Shown here one piece after another: positions 53,170-64,000 of a stretch of DNA of 64,000 nt. The DNA is from Dipteris shenzhenensis. Taxonomy: Eukaryota; Polypodiophyta; Polypodiopsida; Gleicheniales. Each line of letters starts with the position of its first letter. Position 1 is the stretch's first letter. The notes under the pieces were generated by a model. The model worked only from the letters and a program-made list of their open reading frames with translations, did not search any database and was not told the origin of the DNA. The position numbers were made by a program, and so were the translations under genes. The DNA lies in the NCBI GenBank assembly GCA_047967505.1, contig CM106540.1. One strand, written 5' to 3'.

Positions 53170-54720
53170 TAGCTTGATGTTGGAGAACGACAGACGGTGA
53201 TGATGTCTGGCGATATTGCTAATACAACTGGTGCCATGTAGCCATCCCGATGATTCTGTAGTACTTGGGGGAGGTTGTTCCAATGGCATTTCAGTACCTT
53301 GTATACAATAGTCATACTGTTGATCTGGCACTAACTCCCCTTGTGGCTCATCGACTAGCATGGTGTCGATGGGTGGTTCGAGTGCTGATGTAGTCTCAAG
53401 TTTTGGTGTCGATCTTTCCTCAGGTTCGGGTGTCGATCTTGTCTCGAGATCTGATTGCTACTGTTGGTGGAGACTTATTGGTTGCAGTTGTGCACCGAGC
53501 TATAGCATCTCATGGGGCAATTCTGCAATCTCGACCTCCAAAATAGGTATTTCTGCTAAGGCATCTGCACTTATCAATGTGATAGTAGGAGAAGTTGGTG
53601 ACACTCCCATACTGGTGAGAAGGGTATGTCTAACTCCTCAATTGGTTTTGGTGACTGGGGTAGAGTCATTTCTCTTTCTTGTAGTTCTTTTTTGATGATT
53701 ATAGCCAATAAGTGTGGAATTTTACATTTTTGGCCTAAAGAACCATCGAGTTTCTTGGTAAAGAAGATGACGAAGTGCTGGACCCAGTCTTGTTTTAGCT
53801 TCCTACTCAGAAAAACAAATGGGAAGGGAGCGATTTTTGCCACACTTAACCCCCAGGATTGTGGATAGGAATTGTGCTGCTTCCTTGAGGTGATGGTCAA
53901 GGATTGTGCGAAGCAATATGCCGTCTCTATGGATCAGTGTGTCCTTGGTGAGGAGAGATTGTACTTCGATAAACTTTGCATTAGCATGCTGTTTAGGATA
54001 TTTGCCACCTTGTTTTGGTAGTGAGAACGCCTTTGAATGACTGTACTATCGAGGATAATGTTAAGTAGGCTCTGTTGTATAGTGATTGTACTGTACTTGC
54101 CAACCTTTGCATTGGTGGAGTAGTAAGAATGTAGAAAGTCCTTGATGTTTATGGTCAGGGTAGGACTGTCCTCCAAGGGTTCGAGGCTCTCATGCAAACT
54201 GCCTAGACCTCGTTGCTCTAAGTAAGATGTTGCTTCCTAGGAAAGAGCATAAGTCGATGTGGGTGGCGAGACAAGTTCTAGTGATTTGGCCCTATCAATG
54301 GCTGTGTAGGCCGGTTGTGACTGGGGTGGCATTTGTTCTGCTTGGTCATGCACTAAATATTCTTCGAAGCTATCGCTTTGGACCACAAATGTCTATGGTC
54401 TCCGTGGTTGAGAGGATGTAGATGGCTGCAAACTCTGGAAGGGGTCTCGTGGTTGAGGCGGTGGGCTCTTTCTGCACATCCTCTTCAGTGGCGGCATCTT
54501 TTTTGAACCTGCATCCATGTGCATGTAGTGTACTATTGATCATTAGATTGATTGGCATGCTGGTATAACCTTTTTATATGTGTGTGTGTGAGAGAGAGAG
54601 ATCTTATTTTCATACATGCTTTGAGAGTGTGGAATGAAAGTCTGTGGTACAATTATTCATGCAATCATCTATGTGTCTAAGTAAAAGCGTGTGAGTGCAC
54701 ATGACCTAGTAGCTAGGTAG
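53170..54720 (-). other. Probable Gypsy G 3' region, no recognised domain
   Basis: Several minus frames of 60-110 codons (for example 53574-53900 and 53934-54197) lie downstream of Gypsy integrase on the same strand and may be the 3' part or an additional ORF of that element. I recognise none of them. A short GT/GA microsatellite lies near 54580. Confidence 0.3.
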
Positions 54721-54769
54721 GGACTAACTATATGCTTTTTTTTTTGTTGGGATTTTCACAGGGTAGCTA

Positions 54770-55470
54770 GAACTTAGCCATCACTTCTAAGCCGTAGGTA
54801 AAATTGATTGATGCTACCTATATGTGTGAAGACGTACATATGCAAGTGAGTGCTCGTGATACAATCTAATCCTAACTAAGGAAGACTTGGTTTCCCAAAT
54901 TTTTGTTTTTGTCGGGGATGGCTTGCTTGTTGATGTAGTAGTGCTTCAGTCGGCTCCCATTTATTGTTGTGTTGAATTGGACTCCATCCAATGTTTCTAG
55001 TAGCACAGCTCCGATGGGATTCATCTTTCGCACTCGGTAGGGTCCTTCACCTAGATACTTTAGTTTTCCCTTGTGTACTTTGGCATTGTATAATAGGACT
55101 AAGTCACCTTCCTTGATGTCTTTAGCTTTTAGATTTCTTTCAAACCATGCCTTTCTTCTGTGTTTTTCTATTATCATGGCATGGTAGGCGACTAGTCTTA
55201 TCTCTGTATGCTTCTCCAACTAATAGAGCCTTTCTTTCAAGGACTCTATCTGACAAGAGTTCTTGGATTACCTTATTGACAAAATGTGTGTCTCTATCTG
55301 ATACAATTTCAATGGGGCATCCGAATCGGGGATCACATTTTCGTATAAGAATCTTGCTGTGCTTTTGGCATTTGCCTTTCTGACTACTTTTAGCTTCAAC
55401 CCATTTTGTAAAGTAATCAGTGGCCACAATGATGTAGCATGCCTGTGTTCCTTTTGCTGCTAGATGTATG
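54770..55470 (-). pseudogene. Gypsy G integrase C-terminal copy 1 (internally deleted)
   Basis: Minus codons give the integrase core start (YFTKWVEAKSSQK, GCPIEIVSDRDTHFVN, QELLSD) at 55427-55250. The sequence then jumps directly to the C-terminal region (WFERNLKAKDIKEGDLVLLYNAK, LKYLGEGPYRV, TTINGSRLKHYY) at 55150-54872. The part between, including the catalytic Glu region, is missing. The segment and its downstream flank are duplicated at 55468-56472. Confidence 0.7.
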
Positions 55471-57335
55471 GGACTAGAACTCAGTCATCACTTCTGATCC
55501 CTAGGTAAAATCGATTGATGCTACCTATATGTGTGAAGACGTACATATGCAAGTGGGTGCTTGTGATACAATCTAATCCTAACTAAAGAAGACTTGGTTT
55601 CCCAAATTGTCATTTTTGTCGGGGATGGCTTGCGTGTTGATGTACTAGTGCTTCAGTCGGCGGCTCCCGTTTATTGTTGTGTTGAATTGGACTCCATCCA
55701 ATGTTTCTAGCAGCACAGCTCTGATGGGATTCATCTTTCATACTCGATAGGGTCCTTGACCTAGATACTTCAGTTTTTCCTTGTGTACTTTGGCATTATA
55801 TAACAGGACCAAGTCGCCTTCCTTGATGTTTTTAGCTTTCAGATTTCCATCAAACCATGCCTTTCTTCTGCATTTTTTTGTTGTCATGGCATGGTAGGTG
55901 ACTAGTGTTGTCTCTGTATACTTCTCCAACCGATAGAGCCTTTCTTTCAAGGATTCATGGTCTCCCATGCATTCCTGTACTGCTATGCGTAGACTTGGTA
56001 TTACAAATTTGAGTGGGATCATAGCTTTAAGGCTGTACACCTATTGAAAAGGTGTGTTCCCTGTACTAACCTTGAATGTGGTTTTGTATGCCCATAAAGC
56101 TGTATTCAGTTTCTCTGCCCAATCAGAACGCTGTGGCTCTACTACCTTGGTGAGGATAATGCATATTATTTTGTTGGTGGATTCGGCTTGTCCATTCCCT
56201 TGGGAGTAGTAGGGTGTGCTTTTTCTATGGATTACCATGAAGCCAGACAAGAGTTCTTGGATTACCTCATTGACAAAATGTGTGTCTCTATCTAACACAA
56301 TTTCAATGGGGCATCCAGATTGGGTGATCACATTTTCGTATAAGAATCTTGCTGTGCTTCTGGCATCTGCCTTTCTGACTACTTTAGATGTAGCCCATTT
56401 TATAAAGTAATTAGTGGCCACAATGATGTAGCGTGCATGTGTTCCTTTTGCTGTTGGATGTATGGGACCCACATAGTTAATCCCCCATTTTTCAAATGGT
56501 TTTTATGTAACAATTGTTGTTAGGGGATTGAAGTCTTTGTGTTGTGGTTTAGTAGTCTGTTAGCATACATCACAGCCTTTTACATATTCATAGGCATCTA
56601 CTCACAGTGTTGGCCACCAGTAGCCTGCGAGGAGATCTTTTCTTGCTGTGGCTTCCCCTTGGAAGTGTCCTCCTGCAATGCCTTCATGGACTTCACTTAG
56701 GATTAGCATGATCTCATGAGGCATTACACATCATCTTAATATCTAGTCCTTGCCCATCTTATACCGTTGTCCTACAATGAGTTGATAGGGTGCATCCTTT
56801 AGAATCAACTTTCTGGCATCTATTGCTTTCATTTCAAGGGGTGGTCTTCCTGCCATCGAGTACCCAATGATATCTCCACACCATTCTAGAACAGCATCGA
56901 TTTGAAATAGTGTGGCATCTGGTAAGCCATCTTTTACTCCAGTGGCTTCTTCTCCCGACTTGACTCGAGACATGTGATCGGCAATGTAGTGTTGGGCACC
57001 TTTGCGGACCACTATTTTGAAGTTGAATTCTTGAAGCAAGAGGAGCCATCTGGTTATTCTTCCTGTGGTACACAGATGGTTCACAAGATAAAGTAATGCT
57101 TGATGGTCGGTGTAGAAGACAAAATCATTTTCCAATAGATAGTGCCGAAATTTCTTTACACTATACACCATTGCTAGGGATTCTCTTTCTGTGGTTGTAT
57201 AGTTGATCTTTGCATCATTGAGTTATCGACTGGTGAACTAGAAGGGGTAGTCTTTCTTATGTTCACCAAGTTGACAAAGCACACTCCCAATTGTATACTT
57301 AGATTCATCAGTATGTACATGAAAATCAATATCCC
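55471..57335 (-). pseudogene. Gypsy G RNase H and integrase (copy 2)
   Basis: RNase H at about 57335-56950 has HVHTDESKYTIGSVL, RHYLLENDFVFYTDHQALLYLV, TGRITRWLLLLQEFNF and ADHMSRV. The HHCC region follows near 56690-56550 (GHFQGEATARKDLLAGYWWP, CDVC). The integrase core is at 56472-56041 (WGINYVGPIHPTAKG, DRDTHFVN, STPYYSQGNGQAES). The C-terminal region KAKNIKEGDLVLLYNAK lies near 55820. Stops at the domain joins make it nonfunctional. It starts abruptly at 57335, next to an oppositely oriented fragment of the same family. Confidence 0.8.
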
Positions 57336-57359
57336 AATTGGGAGATATAAGGATGGGTG

Positions 57360-58336
57360 AGAGAGATGACATATGCAACATTACTGTGCCCTTGATCCAC
57401 AAGGCATATAATGAAGTCTAAGCCATAGTGGATGGTGGAGCATGTGTAAATGTCCTATCAAAGGAGCTCTACGAAGAATGGGGTCTGCCACCAATGCAAA
57501 AGGCTAATTTCAACATATGCCTTGCTGATGATTCACGAGCTAAACCCTTGGGAATAGTGAATGGTGTGTGCATAAAGATTGCAGGAGTCTGCTTTTCCCT
57601 ATAATTCAGAATCTTGGATCTCTCCAAAAAATCCTATAAAAGCTTACTGGGACATCCTTGGTTACGGGAAGCATCAGTCCTCCATGACTGGGGATCTGAT
57701 AGACTGACAATCCAGAATTGTGACATCGCAGTCAGGGTAAATGTGGGGACAGGAGCTATTAAGCCAATTGTGCCTAGAGCATTGGATGACACATATTCAA
57801 CAACAATCTCAAGCAAATCAGCTCCATTGCAACAGCATGCCATAGCAAGTGACTCACAAAGGGACGTCAATAGCTGGAAACAAACATTGGCAACCATTGA
57901 CAACTGCCATTCATTAGATCCCATCTTCTCACAGATAGATGCTAAGGTGCTATAGGTAAATCCTCCACTCACACATGAAGAACCATTCAATCTAAAGATG
58001 CCATTCTTGATGGCTGACCTCGAGTGGGATAATGAACTTGAAGAAGGTACCCATACCAATGATGACTCAGATTTTCCTTGGGACATTGAAACAGAGGCTG
58101 CGAATGCTACTGGTGGCCAACACTGTGGGTAGATGCCTATGAATATGTAAAAGGATGTGATGTATGCCAACAGACTACAAAACCACAACACAAAGACTTC
58201 AATCCCCTAACAATAGTTGTTGCATAAAAACCATTTGAAAAATGGGGGATTGACTATGTGGGTCCCATACATCCAGTAGCAAAAGGAACACAGGCACGCT
58301 ACATCATTGTGGCCACTGATTACTTTACAAATGGGT
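57360..58336 (+). pseudogene. Gypsy G protease fragment fused to an integrase fragment (plus)
   Basis: Plus codons give an aspartic protease, AIVDGGACVNVLSKELYEEW (57424-57483). The active triad reads DGG instead of the usual DSG or DTG. LLGHPWLREASVLHDW follows near 57640. After 57955 the sequence skips RT/RH and resumes as VKGCDVCQQTTKPQHKDFN and [17 protein letters not shown] at 58140-58330. It ends exactly where minus-strand Copia sequence begins. It is a large-deletion derivative. Confidence 0.7.
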
Positions 58337-60611
58337 GATGCGTACTCAGCCTCAGTAGAAGAAAGAGCACCTATAGGTTGCTTCTTGCTGACCCATGACA
58401 CAGCTCCAGATCCAAGTGAGAAACAATAACCTGTCATTGATCTCCTACTATCCACGTCTCCTGCCTAATCTGAGTCAGAGAATCCGGTCAAGGTGTTGCC
58501 CTTGGTATAGGTGATGCCATAATCAAGTGTGCCTTTGATGTATTTCAGCACCCGCATCCCTGCCCTCCAATGGTTCTCTCGGGGCTTATTATAAAACCTG
58601 CTTAGTACACCAGTCGCAAAACTGATGTCCAATTGTGTGTTGCACAAGTAAATCAAACTGCCCACAAGCCTTTTGTACTTTGCTTCATCCACCAGTGGTG
58701 ACAAATCCTCATTTGAGAGCTTCACGTCAACCTCCATAGGGGTGCCAATGGTCTTGCACTCAACCATGCCAAATGCCTTCAGTATCTCTCCAGCATACTT
58801 CAGCTGTGAAATGAAGATCTGTTTTGGCTCTTACCAAACTTCAATCCCCAAATAGAAATGCATCAGTCCGAGGTCTGTCATTTCAAACTCTCTTCCTAGC
58901 AACTTCTTTGTCTGTGAGATCTTCTTTTCACAGTTCCCTGTTATGACAAGGTCGTCCACATAAAGAACCACCACAATCATACACCTGCCTCCTTCTGTGA
59001 AGATATACAAATTTGCATCAGATGGGCTCCTCCTGAACCCGTTTTGCAGAAAGTAGGCATCAATCCACTAGTACCATGCTCGTGGGGCCTGTTTCAGCCT
59101 GTAAAGTGCCTTCTTCAGTTTAAAGACTTTAGCTTCTGAGCTAGGGATCTCAGAACCTGGTGGTTGTTCCACGTATACCTCCTCCTTGAGATCTCCACTC
59201 AGAAAGGCAAATTTTACATCCATCTAAAACACGGTCCAACTTCCCTGGGCAGCTAAAGCCAAAACATTGTGAATTGTGGTTAGTCGAGCTGTGGGAGCAA
59301 AAGTATCCTGATAATCAAAACCATGTACCTGTGGGAATCCTTTTGCCATGAGTCGAGCCTTGTACTTATCCAACGTGCCGTCGGACTTGTACTTGGTCTT
59401 ATATACCCACTTGTTCTGATTACCTTGCGTTTTGGTGGTCGATCCACAAGGTCCCAAGTGTTGTTCTTAATTATGGAGCCATACTCCGATTGCATAGCCT
59501 CCATCCACCTATCATCACCCTATGCTTCTTCAAGACACTTGGGTTCTTCAGCATGGATCACCTCTGTCATCAAAGTGTAGTTGACCAAGTGTTCCTGCGC
59601 CCTTCTTTGCTCCTCTAATCTCTTGGACCGACGGTGTTTGGATGGTTCCTCCTCAATGGTTGGAGGTTCTCTACCATCCAAAAGCTGCTTTATCCACTTT
59701 GGGAATGGCCATTGCCGTTGTGGTTCTACAGGCTCTTCTTCCTCTTCTTTATCTTGAATCCTCCCAAGCACCGTTGGGGGAGTTTGGTCTGTTGTTGGTG
59801 GTTGTACTGGATGGATATCCTGGTCTTGGTTGTCTGGAAAGGAAGCATCCTCCTCTAATTGATGCAGCTGTTCTGAGAATACCACATCGCGACTTACTAT
59901 TACCTTCTTGGTAATAGGATTATAGAGACGGTAACCCTTCGCCTCTTCATTGTAGCCCAAGAAAATACACTTCCGGCTCTTCGGTTCCCATTTGGTCCTA
60001 TTAGCATCAGGGACATGCACAAAACAGTCACATCCAAAAACTCTGAAATGTGCAGTTAAAGGTTTCTTACCAGAAAAGGCCTTTAGTGGAGTCATCCCAT
60101 TCACAGCCTTCGTGTAGCTATGATTCAGAATGTAAATTGTTGTGTTATATGCTTCAGTCCAGAAAGTCTTTGGCAATTCTTTCCCTTTCATCATACTCCT
60201 ACCCATTTCATAGATGACGCACATCTTGCGCTCTACTACTCCATTTTGTTGTGATGTATGTGGTGGGGGTTTCTGCTTCTTGATCCTGTGACTTTTGCAG
60301 TAACTTTCAAATTCACTTGATGTGAACTCACCTCCTCTGTCTGATCTCAACTTCTTCACCTTCCTCCCTGTTTCTTTCTCGACCATTACGTGCCATTCTT
60401 TGAACTTACTAAAAGCCTCATCTTTAGTCTTCAAGAAGAATATCCATATCCTTCTATTGTAGTCGTCGATCAGCGTCATGAAGTAGTAGGAACCACCCAA
60501 AGCTTCCATCTCCATCTTTCCGCAGGGGTCCGTGTGAACGAGTTCTTGAGGAGCCTTTGCCCTGCTGGCCTCTTTAGGAAAGGGCTGTCGATGCTGCTTG
60601 CCCATCATGTG
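58337..60611 (-). pseudogene. Copia pol remnant (integrase-RT-RNase H)
   Basis: The minus frame 60608-59520 (362 codons, MMGKQHRQPF onward) has the integrase core (ELVHTDPCGKM, LRSDRGGEF, HTSQQNGVVERKM) and the KVFGC-like FRVFGCDCFVHVPD. RT follows in broken frames: [29 protein letters not shown], the catalytic LYVDDLVITG near 58950, and EFEMTDLGLMHFYLGIEV. RNase [34 protein letters not shown] and [16 protein letters not shown] (58450-58340). Gag, protease and LTRs are absent. It belongs to a different Copia lineage from the 46-kb element. Confidence 0.85.
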
Positions 60612-60944
60612 AGTAGGGTTTTTTTAAAATTCCCCTTGATCGCACATGCTATATGGGGATTTTACATAGTGCCCCCCTTGGGGTTTTCTCAAATAAAATG
60701 TGCCCCTAATGAACTTGGCCTTCTATGCTGAAGTCAAGTTCCTTATTAACTTTCTATGAATTAATGATGGACTAGTGAAAATTGGGCAAATTGGTTGATT
60801 GAAGTGTTGCTTCTATCAAATTAGAGAGTGACCTTTATTAAATTACAAAAAATCTTAATTGACACTTACTCTATGGAAAATTATAATCGAACCATAACCT
60901 AGTGAGAAACAATAATTGGATGATGGATTTCCATTCAATAAACT

Positions 60945-61356
60945 ATAACTCAATTAAAAAAACCAAGTGACATCTGTCAATGACAAAAGAAATGATGTAA
61001 AAGAGATCCATGTATTAAGTATAAGAAAGGTCATTACAAGGAGGAGGATTTATAGCCTATTTTTCTTCTTTGCTACTTCTATGATATCTAGAATAAGGGT
61101 TTTAGAATCCTTTAGTAGGCTCCTAGATCTAAAGTGACTCAATTGAACCATAAATTTCCACTTATGAAACATAACTCAATGAAAAAAACAATTGACATCT
61201 AACAAGAAATTATGTAAGAGAGATCCATGTATTAATATAAGAAAGGTCATTACAAGGAGGAGGATTCATAGCCTATTTTTCTTCTTTGCTACTTCTATAA
61301 TATCTAGAATAAGGGTTTTAGAATCCTTGAATTGGATCCTAGATCTAAGTTGACTA
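60945..61356. repeat. Tandem duplication, 226-bp offset
   Basis: ATAACTCAAT starts at 60945 and again at 61171. Both copies contain TATAAGAAAGGTCATTACAAGGAGGAGG and TCTAGAATAAGGGTTTTAG. It lies in AT-rich sequence with no genes. Confidence 0.85.
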
Positions 61357-63249
61357 CAAACAATAGGAGAGCAATAGGAGGATTGGCGTGGTTGGTACCC
61401 AAAGACATGGTTGTTTCCATGAGTGCCATGCCATGAATGTTTATGCCAAGAGCGTGGAGGTCTAGTAGGTGGTGGATCAAAATGACTTTGTTGGAATGTT
61501 AGAATGCCTAATCATTTGTGATAGGGCCTTGCACTTTAGTATCTCTACTAGCCCTTATGGTGAAAAGCTCTTGTGGAATATTACCATCATGCCAATGGGT
61601 ATACGGCTGATGTAGTGTGCCAATGATTGATTCCAACCAAAGTGCTGCACACATGTCCCCTCAGAGAGGAAATTTTCTCAATATCAAAGGAATCCTACAC
61701 TAGTTTAAACATTATATAGTAAAAATACTTCAAAACAAATACTAGAATCTTAACACTAATTTGGTAATAGACATTAATCCATCCTCAAACATAAAAACAT
61801 CCTATTGAATGCCCATGCTCACAAGCTATATGTGATTAATTTTCATAATATGCTATCTTCATCATCATGTCCTTTCTTATGATCTAATTTTCATTAAAAA
61901 ATTATGATTTGGTTGAATTGTGAGCCCTAGGATTCAGATTTGTAAATTTTATACATGTTAAAAACCTAGTGCTTGAAACAACGCACAAAAATAGCAACTT
62001 TATGTTTTGGCTAAAAGTGGTCTTACAAGGTTGTAATGCATAATTTTTTAAATCTATAAATCAAAATCATTGCTATATGGTCAAAGCAATCTTTTTGAGC
62101 TAAAGTCCAAAGTTATGGAATGTATCTAGGTTTTGAATTCTCTTTTCTTTTATTTTTATCATCAAATAGGCTAAAAATCTATTGTAATAAAAGAATTTGT
62201 CATTAAAATGTGCATCCTTATTTTACCACTTCTATATTTAGCTGGAAATGGCTTTGGATATCAAAGGAAATTTTTAGTTTTTCAAATCCTTGAACCAAGA
62301 AAACCTTACCCACTTGTAACCAAATGTGAACTTCATAGCCATGTCCACATCCTTTTGAAATATTGTCCTTATACTAATTACATTGCTCTTGTGTCCACCA
62401 TGATAGTGGAAGTTAGAGAGGGAGAGAGAGGAGTGCACATGATATAGCTACCTTTACACTATGTTGTATTGAACATGAACATGAATATATACATGAGTAC
62501 CCCTTAGGGTTAGGGTTAGGGTTTGCCCCCAATGCCCTAGAGGTATGGTGTAATTTACACCATCCTCACCACCGCCTCTTAAATTGCACTGGGTAAGTAG
62601 AGGGTGCATGTACAAGATCTTTTTGTGTCTCGTTTGGTGCTTATGATAGCTTCCAAATTTGAAAAGAATCAGAGTAGTGTGTGCATATGTGAGCACAATG
62701 ACTATGTAGCGGAAGCATGTACAATGAGTACACTATCAGCTTATGATCCTGTACATATTGTGCATTTTCCCCTCTTAAGTTGTTGGACATCCTTCACCTT
62801 TGGGAATGAAACCCAAAAGATGAGCCGAAGGGAAGAGAAAGGAAATGTGCAAAAAGTACAGTCCACCTCTAAGTAGAAAAATTCGAATTAGTGATTTGAA
62901 AAATGCGGAAAATTCACACAAATGATTCGAAGAAAGGAAAAAATCGGGCAAAAAAGTGGTGATACGTAACGTTGTTTCCATAAATTGACACGTCATTCAT
63001 TCATATTCATACAAATAGATTTTATTCGTACAAATAGGTATTCATACAAATAACTTATTCGTATGAATAAACCTGTATAAGGATGATTATGTAGCTCTGT
63101 TCCAGTATATAAGCTCATAGTTTGTTGCCAGTTTCTCTTATCTCATGCTTGGTTCCCTAGCCGAGCATAAGAGATCAAACAAGGAAAAGGAAGAAGAAAG
63201 GTCCTTCAAGGTTGCAAAAGCAATCTAGAAGGTCTGAAATAAGATGGAT
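61357..63249. other. No gene seen
   Basis: AT-rich. Short frames only; nothing recognisable apart from a small telomere-like run at 62504-62523. Confidence 0.5.
62504..62523 (+). repeat. Short telomere-like run (TTAGGG)3
   Basis: Three TTAGGG units followed by TT. It is interstitial and too short to mean a chromosome end. Confidence 0.7.
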
Positions 63250-63500
63250 TTTGTTTGTGGGAGATTTAGGATCTCTATTTGAGTTCCTGAGATCTCTTGT
63301 GAGAATTGTGGTTTTGGTCTTTCTTTCTTTGTTTGTGGGAGTTCTAGGTTCTCTTTGTTGAGAGCCTTTGATCTCTTGTGAGAAATATGCTTTGGGTGTT
63401 TTTGTGTCTATGAAATTTGTTTGTGGGAGTTCTGGGATCTCCTTGTTGAGTTCCTTAGATCTCTTGTGAGAAATATGATTTTATTTTGTGTTTGTCTATG
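63250..63500. repeat. Three imperfect tandem units of 78-88 bp
   Basis: TTTGTTTGTGGGAG starts at 63250, 63328 and 63416. Each unit ends near GATCTCTTGTGAGAA. Confidence 0.85.
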
Positions 63501-63552
63501 ATGTTAAAGTGAATTTGTTTCTTCGTGTCTTCATTTAATAAAACACCTAGAG

Positions 63553-64000
63553 TCTCATTCTCACACATTCTTTGAATGACTATTTAATATTCTTTCAATA
63601 GAATGTGAAAGAATCCAAAGAGTTTTAATGGTGTCTATGAATTTAAAGTTTTAAAGGTTATTAGAACACTTGTCTCATTCTTACACTTTCTTTTGAATGA
63701 ATATTTAATATTCTTTCAATAGAATGTGAATGAATAATTTCCAATTTGAGTATATTCTTTGAATAAAAATGAATCCATGTTTCTAAATTTTTATTACTCA
63801 TTCTTACACTTTCTTTTGAATGAATATGTAATATTCTTTCAATAGAATGTGAATAAATTATTTTCAATTTGTGTATATTCTTTGAATAGAAATGAATCCA
63901 TGTCCCTCAATTTTCATTACTCATTCTTACACTTTATTTTGAATGAATATTTAATATTATTTCAATAGAATGTGAATGAATGACTTACACTTTGAGTATA
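63553..64000. repeat. ~123-bp satellite array running off the right edge
   Basis: CTCATTC...ACA starts at 63554, 63674, 63797 and 63920 (spacing 120, 123, 123). Each unit includes TTTAATATTCTTTCAATAGAATGTGAA-type sequence with its own inner TTCTTT/GAAT symmetry. The first unit is the most diverged and the array continues beyond the window. Confidence 0.88.

Noticed and set aside
53161-54558. Candidate extra (env-like) ORF downstream of Gypsy G pol
   Set aside because: Frames are short and broken and lack a signal peptide or membrane segment, so I could not support a function.

Overview
This window looks like intergenic heterochromatin from a land plant with a large, repeat-rich genome. Its Copia elements have TGGTATCAGAGC primer-binding sites (initiator tRNA-Met type). 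Its Ty3/Gypsy pol fragments and DUF4283-type LINE ORF1s are plant-like. I cannot say from sequence alone whether it is a gymnosperm, fern, lycophyte or angiosperm. I see no rRNA, tRNA, CRISPR or bacterial-type gene. Almost everything identifiable is a retrotransposon or a repeat derived from one, often nested.

Layout. 1-4560: minus-strand LINE A. Its ORF2 (endonuclease + reverse transcriptase) is open from its ATG off the left edge; its ORF1 has four stops. 4600-6760: minus-strand LINE B, a different ORF1 type (coiled coil + L1/Transposase_22-like domains). Its ORF1 is joined in frame, across a single UGA-CGG stop, to the start of an endonuclease. 7000-11900: a Gypsy gag scrap, two phase-matched exons of a possible host gene, and local duplications. 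12000-14450: an LTR remnant split by a 1.2-kb solo LTR, then a Gypsy RT remnant. 14500-17130: LINE family D 3' ends sharing a conserved terminal hairpin, some with microsatellite tails. 17570-25280: a minus-strand Gypsy element interrupted by a 5'-truncated LINE (17778-20237) and by a gag-only Copia element (21192-23804).

26690-29350: LTR remnants and a LINE fragment split by an 832-bp terminal-inverted-repeat element. 29353-38497: a second gag-only Copia on the minus strand, cut in two by full-length but decayed LINE C (30658-37368). 39300-40180: minisatellites. 40400-44480: decayed minus-strand Gypsy F with a solo LTR inside. 44480-45212: another LINE D tail. 46111-51558: a complete, apparently very recent Copia element with identical 297-bp LTRs, a 5-bp target duplication and one 1451-codon polyprotein. 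52000-58335: LTR, LINE and rearranged Gypsy G fragments, including duplicated and inverted integrase segments. 58337-60611: decayed minus-strand Copia pol. 60612-64000: AT-rich DNA with tandem repeats; a ~123-bp satellite runs off the right edge.

Only the Copia at 46.1-51.6 kb looks autonomous and intact here. The gag-only elements would depend on proteins supplied by a relative. The other elements record successive insertions.
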